Below are positions 19,283 to 28,884 of a stretch of DNA of 64,000 nucleotides, in pieces. The stretch's first letter is position 1. Every line of letters starts with the position of its first letter. Source of the stretch: Pararobbsia alpina (lineage in GTDB: Bacteria; Pseudomonadota; Gammaproteobacteria; Burkholderiales; Burkholderiaceae). The stretch is taken from assembly GCF_902859895.1 (NCBI RefSeq), contig NZ_CADIKM010000007.1, positions 1 to 64,000 of the forward strand, in the 5' to 3' direction. The translations under genes and the position numbers were made by a program. The notes beneath the pieces are model-generated. The model was not told where the DNA came from. It searched no databases and worked only from the letters and a program-made list of their open reading frames with translations.

Positions 19283-20536
19283 ATGTACGCCAGCAACATG
19301 ATTGAGCCTGCATTTCCGAACGACGGCGAGCTGATCGAAATTTTCGATAGAGTTGGAGACTTGCGAGAAGCAGCCGCGCGGCTGGCGACAGGGGTTGGGC
19401 CGGACTCTCGCAGCGCGCTGGCTCCGCTGCTGCGAGCCATGAACTCGTACTACACAAACAAGATTGAAGGCCAGCACACCTATCCCGCAGATCTCGAGGC
19501 CGCCATCGAAAAGAACTTTTCGAAGGAGCAGGACACGTTTCGTCGCCAGCAGCTTGCGATCGCGCACATGCGCCTTGAAAAGGAGCTCGAACCTGTCGCA
19601 GTCCAGTCGGCATGGTCCCATCAATTTGAGCAGGAATGGATTTGCCGAATTCATCGCGAACTTTATGCTCAACTGCCGGAGGCATCACTTGCCATTCTGG
19701 ATGCAACGGGTCAGGAACGTGGCAAGCTGCAACCAGGTGTGCTGAGGGAAATAGAGGTCACGGTCGGCTCGCATCATGCGCCTTCTCCCGATATGCTGCC
19801 GGACCTTTTGCGCCATTTTGCGTTTCGCTACGGCGTGGAAGGGTATAGCGCCAGCAAGAAGGTCATCGCCGCAGGCGCATCACTGCACCGTTTGTCATGG
19901 ATCCATCCCTTCCCGGACGGTAACGGCCGGGTGAGCCGGCTGCAAAACCATCTATTGATGACACACCTCAAATTGGCGGATGGCCTTTGGTCGCCGATGC
20001 GAGGTTTGGCACGACGACAGCAGGAGTACTACGAAGCGCTAGGGGCAGCCGACAAGCCACGGCGCAACGATACGGATGGGCGTGGCAACCTGAGCTCGAG
20101 TGGGCTCACCACGTTCCTGAAGTTCTGGATCGACGTATGCATCGATCAGGTGAAATTCATGTCAGGGCAGTTGGCGTTCGACACGCTCGAGCACCGCTTC
20201 GGCAGTCTTGCCTTGCAGATCGTGCATGATTTCGGGCGAAACATGGTTCACCACCGGAGCTCGCTTCAGCCAGAGTCGCTTGGACGCACGCTGTACCGGT
20301 TGTTCCAGGTGGGACGGCTGGAGCGCGGTGAATTCAAAGCAATGCTAGGGCTCTCTGATCGAACTGCGTCACGCGTGATTTCGCAGCTACTCGACTTACG
20401 GCTCGTAAAGAGCGCAAGTCGCGTGGGTTCACTTGAACCTGCGCTGCCGTTCTTCAGTCTGCGATTTCTCTTTCCGGGGTTGTGGCCCGAAGCCGAGAGT
20501 ATCCCTGCCCCGAGAGTTGTTCAGGGCGAAGTATAG
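19283..20536 (+). CDS. Fic-domain AMPylator-like protein with N-terminal inhibitory helix and C-terminal winged helix
   Basis: A 417-residue Fic protein. The catalytic loop HPFPDGNGRVSR starts at His208 and keeps the base His, metal-binding Asp and GNGR anion hole, so AMP transfer to a target hydroxyl is possible. The N-terminal TNKIEG (58-63) fits the inhibitory motif (S/T)xxxE(G/N) with Glu62, which defines a self-inhibited class II Fic. The C-terminal third (FKAMLGLSDRTASRVISQLL) is a winged helix that could bind DNA. A GGAGGGGG lies ten bases before the ATG. The 80 bases upstream are AT-rich, unlike both flanking genes, suggesting acquisition. The target is unknown. Confidence 0.9.
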   Translation: MYASNMIEPAFPNDGELIEIFDRVGDLREAAARLATGVGPDSRSALAPLLRAMNSYYTNKIEGQHTYPADLEAAIEKNFSKEQDTFRRQQLAIAHMRLEKELEPVAVQSAWSHQFEQEWICRIHRELYAQLPEASLAILDATGQERGKLQPGVLREIEVTVGSHHAPSPDMLPDLLRHFAFRYGVEGYSASKKVIAAGASLHRLSWIHPFPDGNGRVSRLQNHLLMTHLKLADGLWSPMRGLARRQQEYYEALGAADKPRRNDTDGRGNLSSSGLTTFLKFWIDVCIDQVKFMSGQLAFDTLEHRFGSLALQIVHDFGRNMVHHRSSLQPESLGRTLYRLFQVGRLERGEFKAMLGLSDRTASRVISQLLDLRLVKSASRVGSLEPALPFFSLRFLFPGLWPEAESIPAPRVVQGEV

Positions 20537-20655
20537 GGAACGTCGTCGAATCCGCCGTGAAGCCCTTCTCGCTGCTGCCAATGCTATTCTCTCGCTCGAT
20601 CGGAAACGGGTGCGCTGGGCGCCATGTCGACTGATCCTCTTTCCCTCTTTTCTGA

Positions 20656-21579
20656 ATGACCGAACTCATCAAACGCGCATCCGCCGAAGCACGTGCATTC
20701 GGCCGCCGTGAGCGCGACCGGTCGGCGCGTCGCGAAGCGTCGCTCGATGGCGTGTCCGCCAAGCCCGCACGCAAGCCGCGCGACCAAGACTACGTGACCG
20801 AGGCCCTGCCGCATGAAGGACGCCGCAAGCCTCGCTTCGCACCCGTCACGTTCTCGGAAGAATCCGGCGTGCGCTATCTGCATTTCGGCACGGAATGGGT
20901 CCAGGGGGCGATGCGCCTGCGCCAGCCCGACAAGCTCGAACTCGAATACGCGCAGCAGATGATGGGCTGGCTCCTGTTTCTCGATCCGCCCGCGAAGGTC
21001 GTCCAGCTGGGGCTCGGCTCGGCCTCGCTCACAAAGTTCTGCTATCGCTTCCTGCCCAAAACGTTCACGGAAGCCGTCGAGTTGAATCCGGCAGTCGTGG
21101 TCGCCGCACGCAGCATGTTCGAGCTGCCGCCCGACGACAAGCGTCTCGTCGTGACTGAGGCGGACGCATGGGACTATGTCAACGATCCCGAGCGGAGCGG
21201 CACGATCGGCGCGCTCCAGGTCGATCTCTACGATGCGACGGCGCGCGGCCCCGTGCTCGATTCGGCCGCCTTCTATCGGGCCTGCCGAGAGAGTCTCGTC
21301 CAGCCGGGCGTCGTGACCGTCAACCTGTTCGGCGATCATCCGAGTTTCCTGCGCAATATGAAGCAGCTCGGCGTCGCATTCGACAACCGCGTGCTCGCAC
21401 TGCCCGAAGTCCATGACGGCAATCGGATCGCCTACGCGTTCTCGGGGCCGGCGCTGTCCTTCGAATGGGCCGCGCTCGAGCGCCGCGCCGCTTATATCGA
21501 GCAGACGCTCCGTCTGCCCGCGCGTTCGTGGGTCAAGGGGCTCAAGGCTGTCCGTCCGGGGCCGGTGTTCACAGTCTGA
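20656..21579 (+). CDS. Spermidine-synthase-like methyltransferase-fold protein
   Basis: A 307-residue protein with a Rossmann-type fold related to spermidine/spermine synthases. The central part VVQLGLGSASLTKFCYRFLP replaces the usual GGGDG nucleotide loop, and EAVELNPAVV supplies the acidic residue that would bind the adenosyl group. The putrescine-side Asp (QVDLYDAT) is in place, but several substrate residues of SpeE are not evident. The first 60 residues are basic and probably disordered. The true reaction is uncertain: it may act on another amine or be a non-catalytic relative. No polyamine genes are adjacent. Confidence 0.72.
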   Translation: MTELIKRASAEARAFGRRERDRSARREASLDGVSAKPARKPRDQDYVTEALPHEGRRKPRFAPVTFSEESGVRYLHFGTEWVQGAMRLRQPDKLELEYAQQMMGWLLFLDPPAKVVQLGLGSASLTKFCYRFLPKTFTEAVELNPAVVVAARSMFELPPDDKRLVVTEADAWDYVNDPERSGTIGALQVDLYDATARGPVLDSAAFYRACRESLVQPGVVTVNLFGDHPSFLRNMKQLGVAFDNRVLALPEVHDGNRIAYAFSGPALSFEWAALERRAAYIEQTLRLPARSWVKGLKAVRPGPVFTV

Positions 21580-21787
21580 ACTTCGAAGCCCGGGCATCAG
21601 GTCGATGCGCGGGCCGCTTTCCCTGGCGCGTGCCGCGTCCGTCGAGCCGCCATCGCTCGTGCAGGGAAAGGCCGCCCCCGGTTTTGAGCCTGCGGTGGCC
21701 GCAACTTATACTCTCGAAATCCGCGCCGGCCGGCTTTCAGAAAGACTTCGGCCGAAACTAATCAAAAAAATATCCTGGGGAACCTGC

Positions 21788-22021
21788 ATGGCTCTGCCTG
21801 ACGCTTCGGCCCATGCCAGCAGACGCTGGCTCTGGCTGCTTCTATTGCCCTGGATCGGCGTGCTGCTCGTGCCGGTCTACAACATCGATCAACCGCGCCT
21901 GCTGGGCCTGCCGTTCTTCTATTGGTACCAATTGCTGTGGGTGCTGATCAGCGCGGTGCTGACGGCGCTCGTCTACTTCAAGACCAAGCCCAAAGGCAAA
22001 GCACGCAAGGGTGGCCAATGA
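21788..22021 (+). CDS. DUF3311 small membrane protein
   Basis: A 77-residue protein with two membrane helices (about 12-30 and 40-62) and a lysine-rich C-terminal tail (KTKPKGKARKGG). The pattern WLLLLPWIGVLLVPVYN ... LGLPFFYWYQLLWV is the DUF3311 signature. These genes almost always precede a sodium:solute symporter. Here the stop overlaps the symporter start in an ATGA junction, so it is probably an accessory subunit or stabiliser of that carrier. An imperfect GGGGAA lies before the ATG. Confidence 0.85.
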   Translation: MALPDASAHASRRWLWLLLLPWIGVLLVPVYNIDQPRLLGLPFFYWYQLLWVLISAVLTALVYFKTKPKGKARKGGQ

Positions 22022-23571
22022 CGAATCCGATCGCGACCTTCGTATTTGTGCTGCTGTTTCTCGGCGTGACCGTGATCGGCTTTTTCGCGGCCAACTGGCG
22101 CCGCGGCGACCTCAAGCTGCTCGACGAATGGGGCCTCGGCGGACGGCGTTTCGGCACGATGGTCACCTGGTTCCTGCTCGGCGGCGATCTCTATACCGCC
22201 TACACCTTCGTGGCCGTACCCGCGCTCGTGTTCGGCGCCGGTGCCACGGGCTTTTTCGCGGTGCCCTATACGATCCTGATCTATCCGTTCGCCTTCATCG
22301 TGTTCCCGAAGCTCTGGAACGTCGCGAAACGGCACGGACACATCACGGCGGCCGACTTTGTCCATGCGCGCTATAACAGCCGCTGGCTCGCGCTGGCCGT
22401 CGCGCTGACGGGTATCGTCGCGACGATGCCCTATATCGCACTGCAGCTCGTCGGCATCGAAGTCGTGATCGGCGGCCTCGGGATCCAGACCCAGGGCTTC
22501 GTCGGCGACCTGCCGCTGATCGTCGCCTTTGCGATTCTCGCGGCCTACACGTACACCTCGGGCCTGCGCGCGCCCGCGATGATCGCGGTGGTCAAGGATT
22601 TGCTGATCTACATCACGATCGCCGCGGCGATGATCGTGATCCCCGCGCAGCTCGGCGGCTTCGGTCATATCTTCGACGTCATTTCACCGGCCAAGATACT
22701 GCTCCAGGCCCCTGACACCTCGAGCCTCAATGGCTACAGCGCGTACACCACGCTCGCGGTGGGTTCGGCACTCGCGCTGTTCCTCTATCCGCACTCCGTG
22801 ACGGCGATGCTGAGCTCGGCCTCGGGCAATACGATCCGCCGCAACATGGCGCTGCTGCCAGCCTATTCGCTGGTGCTCGGCATGCTCGCGCTGCTCGGCT
22901 TCATGGCGCTCGCCTCGGGCGTCAAGGACATGCCCGAGTTCGCGCCATACTTCAAGGCGTATGGGGCGAACTTCGCCGTACCGGCATTGTTCCTGCACTT
23001 CTTCCCGTCGTGGTTCGTCGGCGTCGCGTTCGCGGCGATCGGCATCGGCGCGCTCGTGCCGGCGGCGATCATGTCGATCGCGGCAGCCAATCTCTACACG
23101 CGCAACATCCATCGCGAGTTCTTCAACAAGAAGGTCAACTATCACGAAGAGACCCATATCGCGAAGACGGTGTCGTTGGTCGTGAAGGTCGGCGCGCTCG
23201 CCTTCATCATCTTCCTGCCGTTGACGTATGCGATCCAGTTGCAACTGCTCGGCGGGATCTGGATCATCCAGACGCTGCCGGCGATCGTGCTGGGCCTCTA
23301 TGCGCGGATACTCGACCATCGGGCACTGTTGATCGGCTGGCTCGTCGGCATCGTCACCGGGACCTGGATGGCCGCCTCGCTGCACCTCAAGGGATCGATC
23401 TATCCGCTGCATCTGTTCGGATACACGATCCCGGGCTACGCGGCGGTGTGGTCGCTGATCGTCAATATCGTGATCGCGTTCGGCTTGTCGTATGTGTTCC
23501 GCGCCACAGGACTGTCGAAGACGATCGATCGGACGGAGCCCGAGGACTATCTCGATCCGGTCGAGAGCTGA
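22018..23571 (+). CDS. mctP: Sodium:solute symporter, MctP-like monocarboxylate permease
   Basis: A 517-residue inner-membrane carrier with about thirteen hydrophobic segments, of the SSS family. Features include WGLGGRRFGTMVTWFLLGGD near helix two, TAADFVHARYNSRW, and FVGVAFAAIGIGALVPAAIMS with AANLYTRNIHREF, the SSS signature region. It resembles the rhizobial MctP that takes up lactate, pyruvate and related monocarboxylates. The substrate is inferred. It is translationally coupled to the DUF3311 gene, and a strong terminator follows. The ATG overlapping the upstream stop was chosen over an upstream in-frame ATG. Confidence 0.87.
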   Translation: MTNPIATFVFVLLFLGVTVIGFFAANWRRGDLKLLDEWGLGGRRFGTMVTWFLLGGDLYTAYTFVAVPALVFGAGATGFFAVPYTILIYPFAFIVFPKLWNVAKRHGHITAADFVHARYNSRWLALAVALTGIVATMPYIALQLVGIEVVIGGLGIQTQGFVGDLPLIVAFAILAAYTYTSGLRAPAMIAVVKDLLIYITIAAAMIVIPAQLGGFGHIFDVISPAKILLQAPDTSSLNGYSAYTTLAVGSALALFLYPHSVTAMLSSASGNTIRRNMALLPAYSLVLGMLALLGFMALASGVKDMPEFAPYFKAYGANFAVPALFLHFFPSWFVGVAFAAIGIGALVPAAIMSIAAANLYTRNIHREFFNKKVNYHEETHIAKTVSLVVKVGALAFIIFLPLTYAIQLQLLGGIWIIQTLPAIVLGLYARILDHRALLIGWLVGIVTGTWMAASLHLKGSIYPLHLFGYTIPGYAAVWSLIVNIVIAFGLSYVFRATGLSKTIDRTEPEDYLDPVES

Positions 23572-23579
23572 ATGTGAAA

Positions 23580-23602
23580 AAGCCGGGCGTTTAGCCCGGC
23601 TT
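23580..23602. terminator. Bidirectional terminator between mctP and tal
   Basis: Perfect nine-base stem AAGCCGGGC/GCCCGGCTT with a five-base loop. Read leftward it is followed by TTTTT, so it serves the transaldolase transcript best. It also lies directly after the mctP stop. Confidence 0.88.
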
Positions 23603-23653
23603 CAAATGAGCCGCGAAGCGCTCAGTATCGGCTCATGCCGCGGCTCTGCTATT

Positions 23654-24616
23654 TCACGCGGGCTGCTTTTGCAGATCCAGGATCAGGTTCTCGAGCTTGA
23701 TCGCGTCAGCGGCGAAGGTACGAATGCCTTCCGAGAGCTTTTCGGTGGCCATCGCGTCTTCATTGAGCTGGAAGCGGAACGAAGCTTCGTCGACGGCGAT
23801 CCGTGCAACGGGATCGCCCTTCGCGAGTTCCGGCGACAGCTTGCGCTCGACGGGGAACGATTCTTCGGAAAGCTTCTTGAGCAACTCGGGGCTGATCGTC
23901 AGCAGGTCGCAGCCGGCCAGTTCGACGATCTGCGAAATGGTCCGGAAGCTCGCGCCCATGATTTCGGTCGGATAGCCGAATTTCTTGTAGTACGCATAGA
24001 TCGTGCGCACCGAATGGACGCCCGGGTCGTTCGCGCCACCGTTCTTGGCTTCGTCCCACGAGGCGCCCGCGGTCTTCTTGTACCAGTCGTAGATGCGGCC
24101 CACGAACGGCGAGATCAGTTGCACTTTGGCTTCGGCAGCCGCGACGGCCTGCGCGAGCGAGAACAACAGCGTCATATTGCAGTGGATGCCTTCACGCTGC
24201 AGCACTTCGGCCGCGCGAATGCCTTCCCACGTCGAGGCAAGCTTGATCAGGATGCGGTCGCGCGAAAAGCCCGCGGCCTCGTAGAGCGAGATCAGGTGGC
24301 GGCCTTTCTCGATCGAGCCTTCCGTATTGAACGACAGGCGCGCGTCGACCTCGGTCGAGACGCGGCCCGGGATGATCTTGAGAATTTCGGTGCCGAAGGT
24401 GATCAACAGTCGGTCGATGATCGAATCGAGCGCTTCGCCGTTGCTCTCGCGGACTACCTTTTCGAGCAAGGGGCGGTATTCGGGTTTCTGGACGGCCTTG
24501 AGAATCAGCGACGGATTCGTCGTCGCGTCCTGGGGCTTGTACTGGGCGATGGCCTGAAAGTCTCCGGTGTCGGAGACGACAGTCGTGTATTGCTTGAGCT
24601 GGTCGAGTGCGGTCAT
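23654..24616 (-). CDS. tal: Transaldolase
   Basis: Pentose-phosphate enzyme transferring a dihydroxyacetone unit between sugar phosphates. The 320-residue product is the class I (TalB) type. The Schiff-base lysine is Lys125 in [13 protein letters not shown], and [12 protein letters not shown] and [13 protein letters not shown] are family signatures. The start [11 protein letters not shown] was chosen because the family begins there. An upstream in-frame ATG would add 19 unrelated residues. It is followed by a strong terminator and appears monocistronic. Confidence 0.96.
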   Translation of the reverse strand: MTALDQLKQYTTVVSDTGDFQAIAQYKPQDATTNPSLILKAVQKPEYRPLLEKVVRESNGEALDSIIDRLLITFGTEILKIIPGRVSTEVDARLSFNTEGSIEKGRHLISLYEAAGFSRDRILIKLASTWEGIRAAEVLQREGIHCNMTLLFSLAQAVAAAEAKVQLISPFVGRIYDWYKKTAGASWDEAKNGGANDPGVHSVRTIYAYYKKFGYPTEIMGASFRTISQIVELAGCDLLTISPELLKKLSEESFPVERKLSPELAKGDPVARIAVDEASFRFQLNEDAMATEKLSEGIRTFAADAIKLENLILDLQKQPA

Positions 24617-24780
24617 GGCGTTAGATATCTGCAGGACTCGGAACTTGATATTGTGCGACCAGCCGACCGGCAAGGCCAGTGCTTTTGTTACCGATGGGCG
24701 CTACGTTTTGCCGACAATCGTACCGATCGGGGCGCCGGAGCAGGGATGTTGCGTTGCGACAATGCACGCGCAAACCGCTT

Positions 24781-26022
24781 TCACGGCTTGCGCGGGGGAG
24801 GCTGGGGAGCAGGCTTGCGCGCTGCGAGAATCAGGTAGGCGAGCACGCCCGCGACGAGACCCCAGAACGCCGAGCCGATCGACAGGAGCGTGAGTCCCGA
24901 CGCGGTCACCATGAAGGTGATCAAGGCGGGTTCGCGCTGCCGCGGATCGGACATCGCATTCGCGAGCCCGTTCATGATCGAGCCGAACAAGGCGAGCGCC
25001 GCGATCGAGATCACGAGTGTGCGCGGAAACGCGCCGAACAGCGCGGCGATGGTCGCACCGAGCGTGCCGGCGACCAGGTAGAAGACGCCACACCAGAGCG
25101 CCGCGGTGTAGCGCTTGCGCGGATCGGGATGGGCGTCGGGACCGGTACACATGGCCGCCGTGATCGCGGCGAGGTTGATGCCGTGCGAGCCGAACGGAGC
25201 GAACAGGAGCGAGGCGATCCCCGTCGAGGTGATCAGCGGCGACGACGGTGTCTGGTAGCCGTCGGCACGCAGCACCGCAAGCCCCGGCACGTTCTGCGAA
25301 GTCATGGCGACAATGAAGAGCGGCACGCCAATACTGATCGCAGCGGACCATGAGAACACCGGCATCGTGAATACCGGCCGCGCGAGCGCGACACTGAAGT
25401 GGCTGAAATCGAGCAGGCCGAGCGCACCCGAGACGGCCACGCCGGCGAGCAGCGCGGTCACTACCGCATAGCGCGGTGAAAGGCGCTTGACGATGAGATA
25501 GGTGAACAGCATCGCCAGCACGAGCGCGGTATCGTGCTCGGCCGCGCTGAACAGCCCGATGCCGATGCGAAACAGGATGCCCGCGAGCAGCGCCGCGGCC
25601 AGCGAGGACGGCAGGCGCTTCATGATGGTCTCGAACACGCCGGTCACGCCGACCAGCACGATCAGCACGGCGCAGACGAGGAAGGCGCCGATCGCGGCCG
25701 GGTAGGTCACATTGGGCAGGCTCGTGATCAGCAGCGCCGCGCCTGGTGTCGACCACGCGATGACGATCGGCGCGCGGTAGCGCAGCGACAGCACGATGGT
25801 GCTCAGCGCCATGCCGACCGACAGCGCCCAGATCCACGACGAAACCTGCGCATCGCTGAGGCGAGCAGCGTGGCCCGCCTGGAACATGAGTGCAAGCGAG
25901 CTCGTATAGCCGGTCATCATCGCGACGAAGCCGGCGACGATCGCGGAGACGGAACTGTCCCGCAGCGGACGCAGGGGCAGGGGGGCGGTATCGGAGGCGT
26001 GGGTCGGAGGCGCAGCGTTCAT
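24781..26022 (-). CDS. benE: BenE-family benzoate/proton symporter
   Basis: A 413-residue inner-membrane transporter with about twelve helices. Family signatures are SAIVAGFVAMMTGYTSSLALM, AWSTPGAALL, and the substrate loop PLFIVAMTSQNVPGLAVLRADGY, followed by FGSHGINLAAITAAMCTG. BenE imports benzoate with protons. No benzoate catabolic genes are nearby, so the native substrate may be a different aromatic acid or nucleobase-like molecule. The fold is shared with the nucleobase transporters. It stands alone, with 164 bases between it and tal. Confidence 0.88.
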   Translation of the reverse strand: MNAAPPTHASDTAPLPLRPLRDSSVSAIVAGFVAMMTGYTSSLALMFQAGHAARLSDAQVSSWIWALSVGMALSTIVLSLRYRAPIVIAWSTPGAALLITSLPNVTYPAAIGAFLVCAVLIVLVGVTGVFETIMKRLPSSLAAALLAGILFRIGIGLFSAAEHDTALVLAMLFTYLIVKRLSPRYAVVTALLAGVAVSGALGLLDFSHFSVALARPVFTMPVFSWSAAISIGVPLFIVAMTSQNVPGLAVLRADGYQTPSSPLITSTGIASLLFAPFGSHGINLAAITAAMCTGPDAHPDPRKRYTAALWCGVFYLVAGTLGATIAALFGAFPRTLVISIAALALFGSIMNGLANAMSDPRQREPALITFMVTASGLTLLSIGSAFWGLVAGVLAYLILAARKPAPQPPPRKP

Positions 26023-26149
26023 GGGAATGCAGCCGAAGAAAAGGGATGCGGGGAAAAGGCCGGCAAGGGCCGCGCCGCGGGGTGATCAAAAAGCATCGGG
26101 CCGTCGGGGCGTGGGGTCGCGCGTTTCGACGACACGGCCGGCCCCCTTG

Positions 26150-27334
26150 CTACTTGCTCAGCAGGCGCATTGCACCCTCGAGCCCGTTCAAGGTCAAGGG
26201 AAACATCCGGTTCGACATGAGCTGGCGTATCAGCGCGACCGACTGCCGATACTCCCACAGCCGCTCGGGCTCGGGGTTGAGCCAGGCATAGTGGGGGTAG
26301 CGCTCGGTGAGCCGGGTGAGCCAGGTCGCCCCCGCCTCGGCATTGGTGTACTCGACCGAGCCGCCTGGCTGCAGGATCTCGTACGGCCCCATGGTCGCGT
26401 CGCCGACGAAGATCAGCTTGTATTCCGACGGATATTTGTGGAGCACATCCCAGGTCGGAAAACGCTCCGCATGGCGCCGTCGGTTTTGCTTCCAGAGGTA
26501 GTCGTACACGCAGTTGTGGAAGTAGTAGAACTCGAGATGCTTGAACTCGCTCTTGGCGGCCGAGAACAGTTCCTCGGTGCGCTTGATATGGTCGTCCATC
26601 GAGCCGCCCACATCGAGCAGCATCAGTACCTTGACGGTGTTGTGACGCTCGGGGACCATCTTGATATCGAGCCAGCCGGCATTGGCCGCGGTGCTGCGGA
26701 TCGTATCGTCGAGGTCGAGCTCCTCGGCCGCGCCCTTGCGCGCGAAGCGCCGCAGCCTTCGCAGGGCGACTTTGATATTGCGTGTGCCGAGCTCGACATC
26801 GTCGTCGTAGTCCTTGTACGCGCGCGCATTCCAGACCTTGACTGCGTTGCGGCTGCCGCCGGCGTCGCCGCCCATCCTGATGCCTTTTGGGTTGAAGCCC
26901 CCATGGCCGAACGGCGAGGTGCCGCCCGTGCCGATCCATTTATTGCCGCCTTCGTGGCGCTCCTTTTGCTCGTCGAGCAATTGCTTGAGCCGATCGAGCA
27001 GCGCGTCGAGCCCGCCCATCGCCTCGATCTGTGCCTTTTCCTCGGGGGTGAGTTCACGTTCGAGTCGTTTCTTCAGCCAGTCGAGCGGAACCTGCGACGG
27101 GTCCAGCCCGGCCTCTAGCAACGACGATGCGCCCTTGAAGTACAAGCCGAACGCCCGGTCGAACTTGTCGTAGTGCTTCTCGTCCTTGATCAGCGTGAGC
27201 CGCGCAAGGTAGTAGAACTCGTCGATCGACGGTGCGATCACCTGCTTCTTGAGCGCGCCGACCAGCGTCAGGTATTCGTTGACGCTGACGGGCAGCTTCG
27301 CATTGCGCAGCGAAAAGAAAAAATCGATCAACAT
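26150..27334 (-). CDS. VWA-domain protein, CoxE-like
   Basis: A 394-residue protein whose C-terminal half is a von Willebrand A domain with MIDAS motif DVGGSM (Asp241 onwards) and later GDATMGPYE. The N-terminal half (LPVSVNEYLTLVGALKK to GLDALLDRLKQLLDEQKER) is the helical region common to CoxE/YehP-type proteins. A glycine-rich linker (TGGTSPFGHGGFNPKG) separates them. It lies 47 bases downstream of a MoxR ATPase. Such pairs act as AAA+ chaperones inserting metals or remodelling enzyme complexes. The client is not evident here. Divergent cytochrome c genes are a possible link. Confidence 0.88.
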   Translation of the reverse strand: MLIDFFFSLRNAKLPVSVNEYLTLVGALKKQVIAPSIDEFYYLARLTLIKDEKHYDKFDRAFGLYFKGASSLLEAGLDPSQVPLDWLKKRLERELTPEEKAQIEAMGGLDALLDRLKQLLDEQKERHEGGNKWIGTGGTSPFGHGGFNPKGIRMGGDAGGSRNAVKVWNARAYKDYDDDVELGTRNIKVALRRLRRFARKGAAEELDLDDTIRSTAANAGWLDIKMVPERHNTVKVLMLLDVGGSMDDHIKRTEELFSAAKSEFKHLEFYYFHNCVYDYLWKQNRRRHAERFPTWDVLHKYPSEYKLIFVGDATMGPYEILQPGGSVEYTNAEAGATWLTRLTERYPHYAWLNPEPERLWEYRQSVALIRQLMSNRMFPLTLNGLEGAMRLLSK

Positions 27335-27381
27335 CGCCTGCCTCCTTGCGTCCCGGTTCCTGGCCGGTTGCCGCGCTTCAT

Positions 27382-28224
27382 CTAGCGGTTGCTGCGGTTC
27401 ATATAGATCAGCCGCTCGAACAGATGCATATCCTGCTCGTTCTTGAGCAGCGCACCGGCGAGCGGTGGCATCACCTGCTTGTTGTCGGGGCTGTGCAGCG
27501 CTTCGAGCGGAATGTCCTCGGCCATCAACAGCTTGAGCCAGTCGAGCAGTTCAGAGGTCGAGGGCTTCTTCTTGAGGCCCGGGACGTTGCGCAACTCGAA
27601 GAAGCTGTTGAGTGCGGCACTCACCAGTTCCTTCTTGACCCCGGGGTAGTGGACGTCGACGATCTGTTGCATCGTCTCCGCATCCGGGAAGCGGATGTAG
27701 TGGAAGAAGCAGCGGCGGAGGAACGCGTCCGGCAGCTCCTTCTCGTTGTTCGACGTGATGATCACGAGCGGCCGGTGACGCGCCTTGACGAGCGTGCGCG
27801 TCTCGTAGACATAGAACTCCATGCGGTCGAGTTCGCGCAGCAGGTCGTTCGGGAATTCGATGTCCGCCTTGTCGATTTCGTCGATCAGCAGCACGGTGGG
27901 CTGATCGGCCTCGAATGCCTGCCAGAGCACACCCTTGACGATGTAGTTGCCGATCTCGCGGACTCGCTCGTCGCCGAGCTGCGAATCGCGCAGCCGCGAG
28001 ACCGCATCGTATTCATAGAGACCCTGCTGGGCCTTCGTGGTCGACTTGATATGCCACTGGAGCAGCGGCATGCCGAGCGCGGCGGCGACTTCCTCGGCGA
28101 GCATGGTCTTGCCGGTGCCGGGCTCGCCTTTGATCAACAGAGGGCGCTGGAGCGTGACGGCCGCATTGACCGCGAGACGCAGGTCGTCGGTGGCAACATA
28201 TTGGGATGAGCCTTCGAAGCGCAT
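27382..28224 (-). CDS. MoxR-family AAA+ ATPase
   Basis: A 280-residue single-domain AAA+ ATPase. Walker A is GEPGTGKT (33-40), Walker B is VLLIDEIDKAD, sensor 1 is IITSNNEKELPDAFLRRC with the arginine finger, and the lid follows (FELRNVPGLKKKPSTSELLDWLK). MoxR proteins work with VWA partners to activate or assemble other complexes. The VWA gene follows in the same transcript. A three-copy 12-base tandem repeat lies 44-79 bases upstream of its start, next to the divergent cytochrome gene. Confidence 0.92.
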   Translation of the reverse strand: MRFEGSSQYVATDDLRLAVNAAVTLQRPLLIKGEPGTGKTMLAEEVAAALGMPLLQWHIKSTTKAQQGLYEYDAVSRLRDSQLGDERVREIGNYIVKGVLWQAFEADQPTVLLIDEIDKADIEFPNDLLRELDRMEFYVYETRTLVKARHRPLVIITSNNEKELPDAFLRRCFFHYIRFPDAETMQQIVDVHYPGVKKELVSAALNSFFELRNVPGLKKKPSTSELLDWLKLLMAEDIPLEALHSPDNKQVMPPLAGALLKNEQDMHLFERLIYMNRSNR

Positions 28225-28267
28225 GGCAGTAGACCGGGGGCGGGCAGCGAAAAAGCCAGTATATAGG

Positions 28268-28303
28268 GTAGACGCGAGGGTGCACGCGAGGGTAGACGCG
28301 AGG
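28268..28303. repeat. Three tandem 12-bp units
   Basis: GTAGACGCGAGG occurs at 28268-28279 and 28292-28303, with a one-step variant GTGCACGCGAGG between them. It lies upstream of the moxR-like gene and could vary in copy number. Confidence 0.8.
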
Positions 28304-28356
28304 CCCTCCGACAGCGGCGGCGGCCTGCGATGTGGACGGCGGCGCGGCCAGCACGC

Positions 28357-28362
28357 TACAAT
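28357..28362 (+). promoter_or_regulatory. Possible -10 element for the cytochrome c genes
   Basis: TACAAT, with TGGACG 18 bases upstream as a weak -35. It lies about 120 bases before the first cytochrome start. This is a sequence match only. Confidence 0.3.
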
Positions 28363-28484
28363 GCACCGGTTTTTTGGCCCGCGTGCCGACGAATTCGAAC
28401 AGACACGGCCGCCGGTCGTCGCAGGTGCGCTCCCATGCGCGCCCCGGCATCCGGGTCCCCCCGAACGCTCAGGTTGATAAAGCT

Positions 28485-28838
28485 ATGAAAAGACAAGTGA
28501 CGATTGCCGTGCTGGCCGCCCTGGCGGTCGCTTCGAGCGGCGCGTCTGCCGATGTCGTCGGCAATGTGAAGGCCGGGCAAGGCAAGGTGTCCGCGTGTAT
28601 CGGCTGTCACGGCATTGCGGACTACCGGACCGCCTACCCGGAGGTCTACCGGGTGCCGAAGCTCGGTGGCCAGAATGCCCGCTATCTCGAGTTGGCCCTG
28701 CTTGCGTACAAGAAAGGCGATCGTAAGTTCCAGACGATGCATGCGAATGCCGTGTCCTTGTCCGACCAGGATATCGCCGACATCGCTGTCTACTACGCGG
28801 CGCAAACGCCCACCAGTCAAGACAATCCGAACAAGTGA
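28485..28838 (+). CDS. Periplasmic class I cytochrome c
   Basis: A 117-residue exported c-type cytochrome. A signal peptide (MKRQVTIAVLAALAVASSGASA) ends near residue 22. The haem attachment motif is CIGCH at 38-42. The distal Met is probably in FQTMHANA. The fold GQNARYLELALLAYKKGDR and DIADIAVYYA is that of small cytochrome c4/c5-like carriers. A similar gene follows 46 bases later, so the two are probably co-transcribed and may come from duplication. The partner oxidase is not in this window. Confidence 0.9.
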   Translation: MKRQVTIAVLAALAVASSGASADVVGNVKAGQGKVSACIGCHGIADYRTAYPEVYRVPKLGGQNARYLELALLAYKKGDRKFQTMHANAVSLSDQDIADIAVYYAAQTPTSQDNPNK

Positions 28839-28884
28839 CCGGCCCGGTGCCACACGTTTAGGTCCAGCACGGACAGGAGCACGC

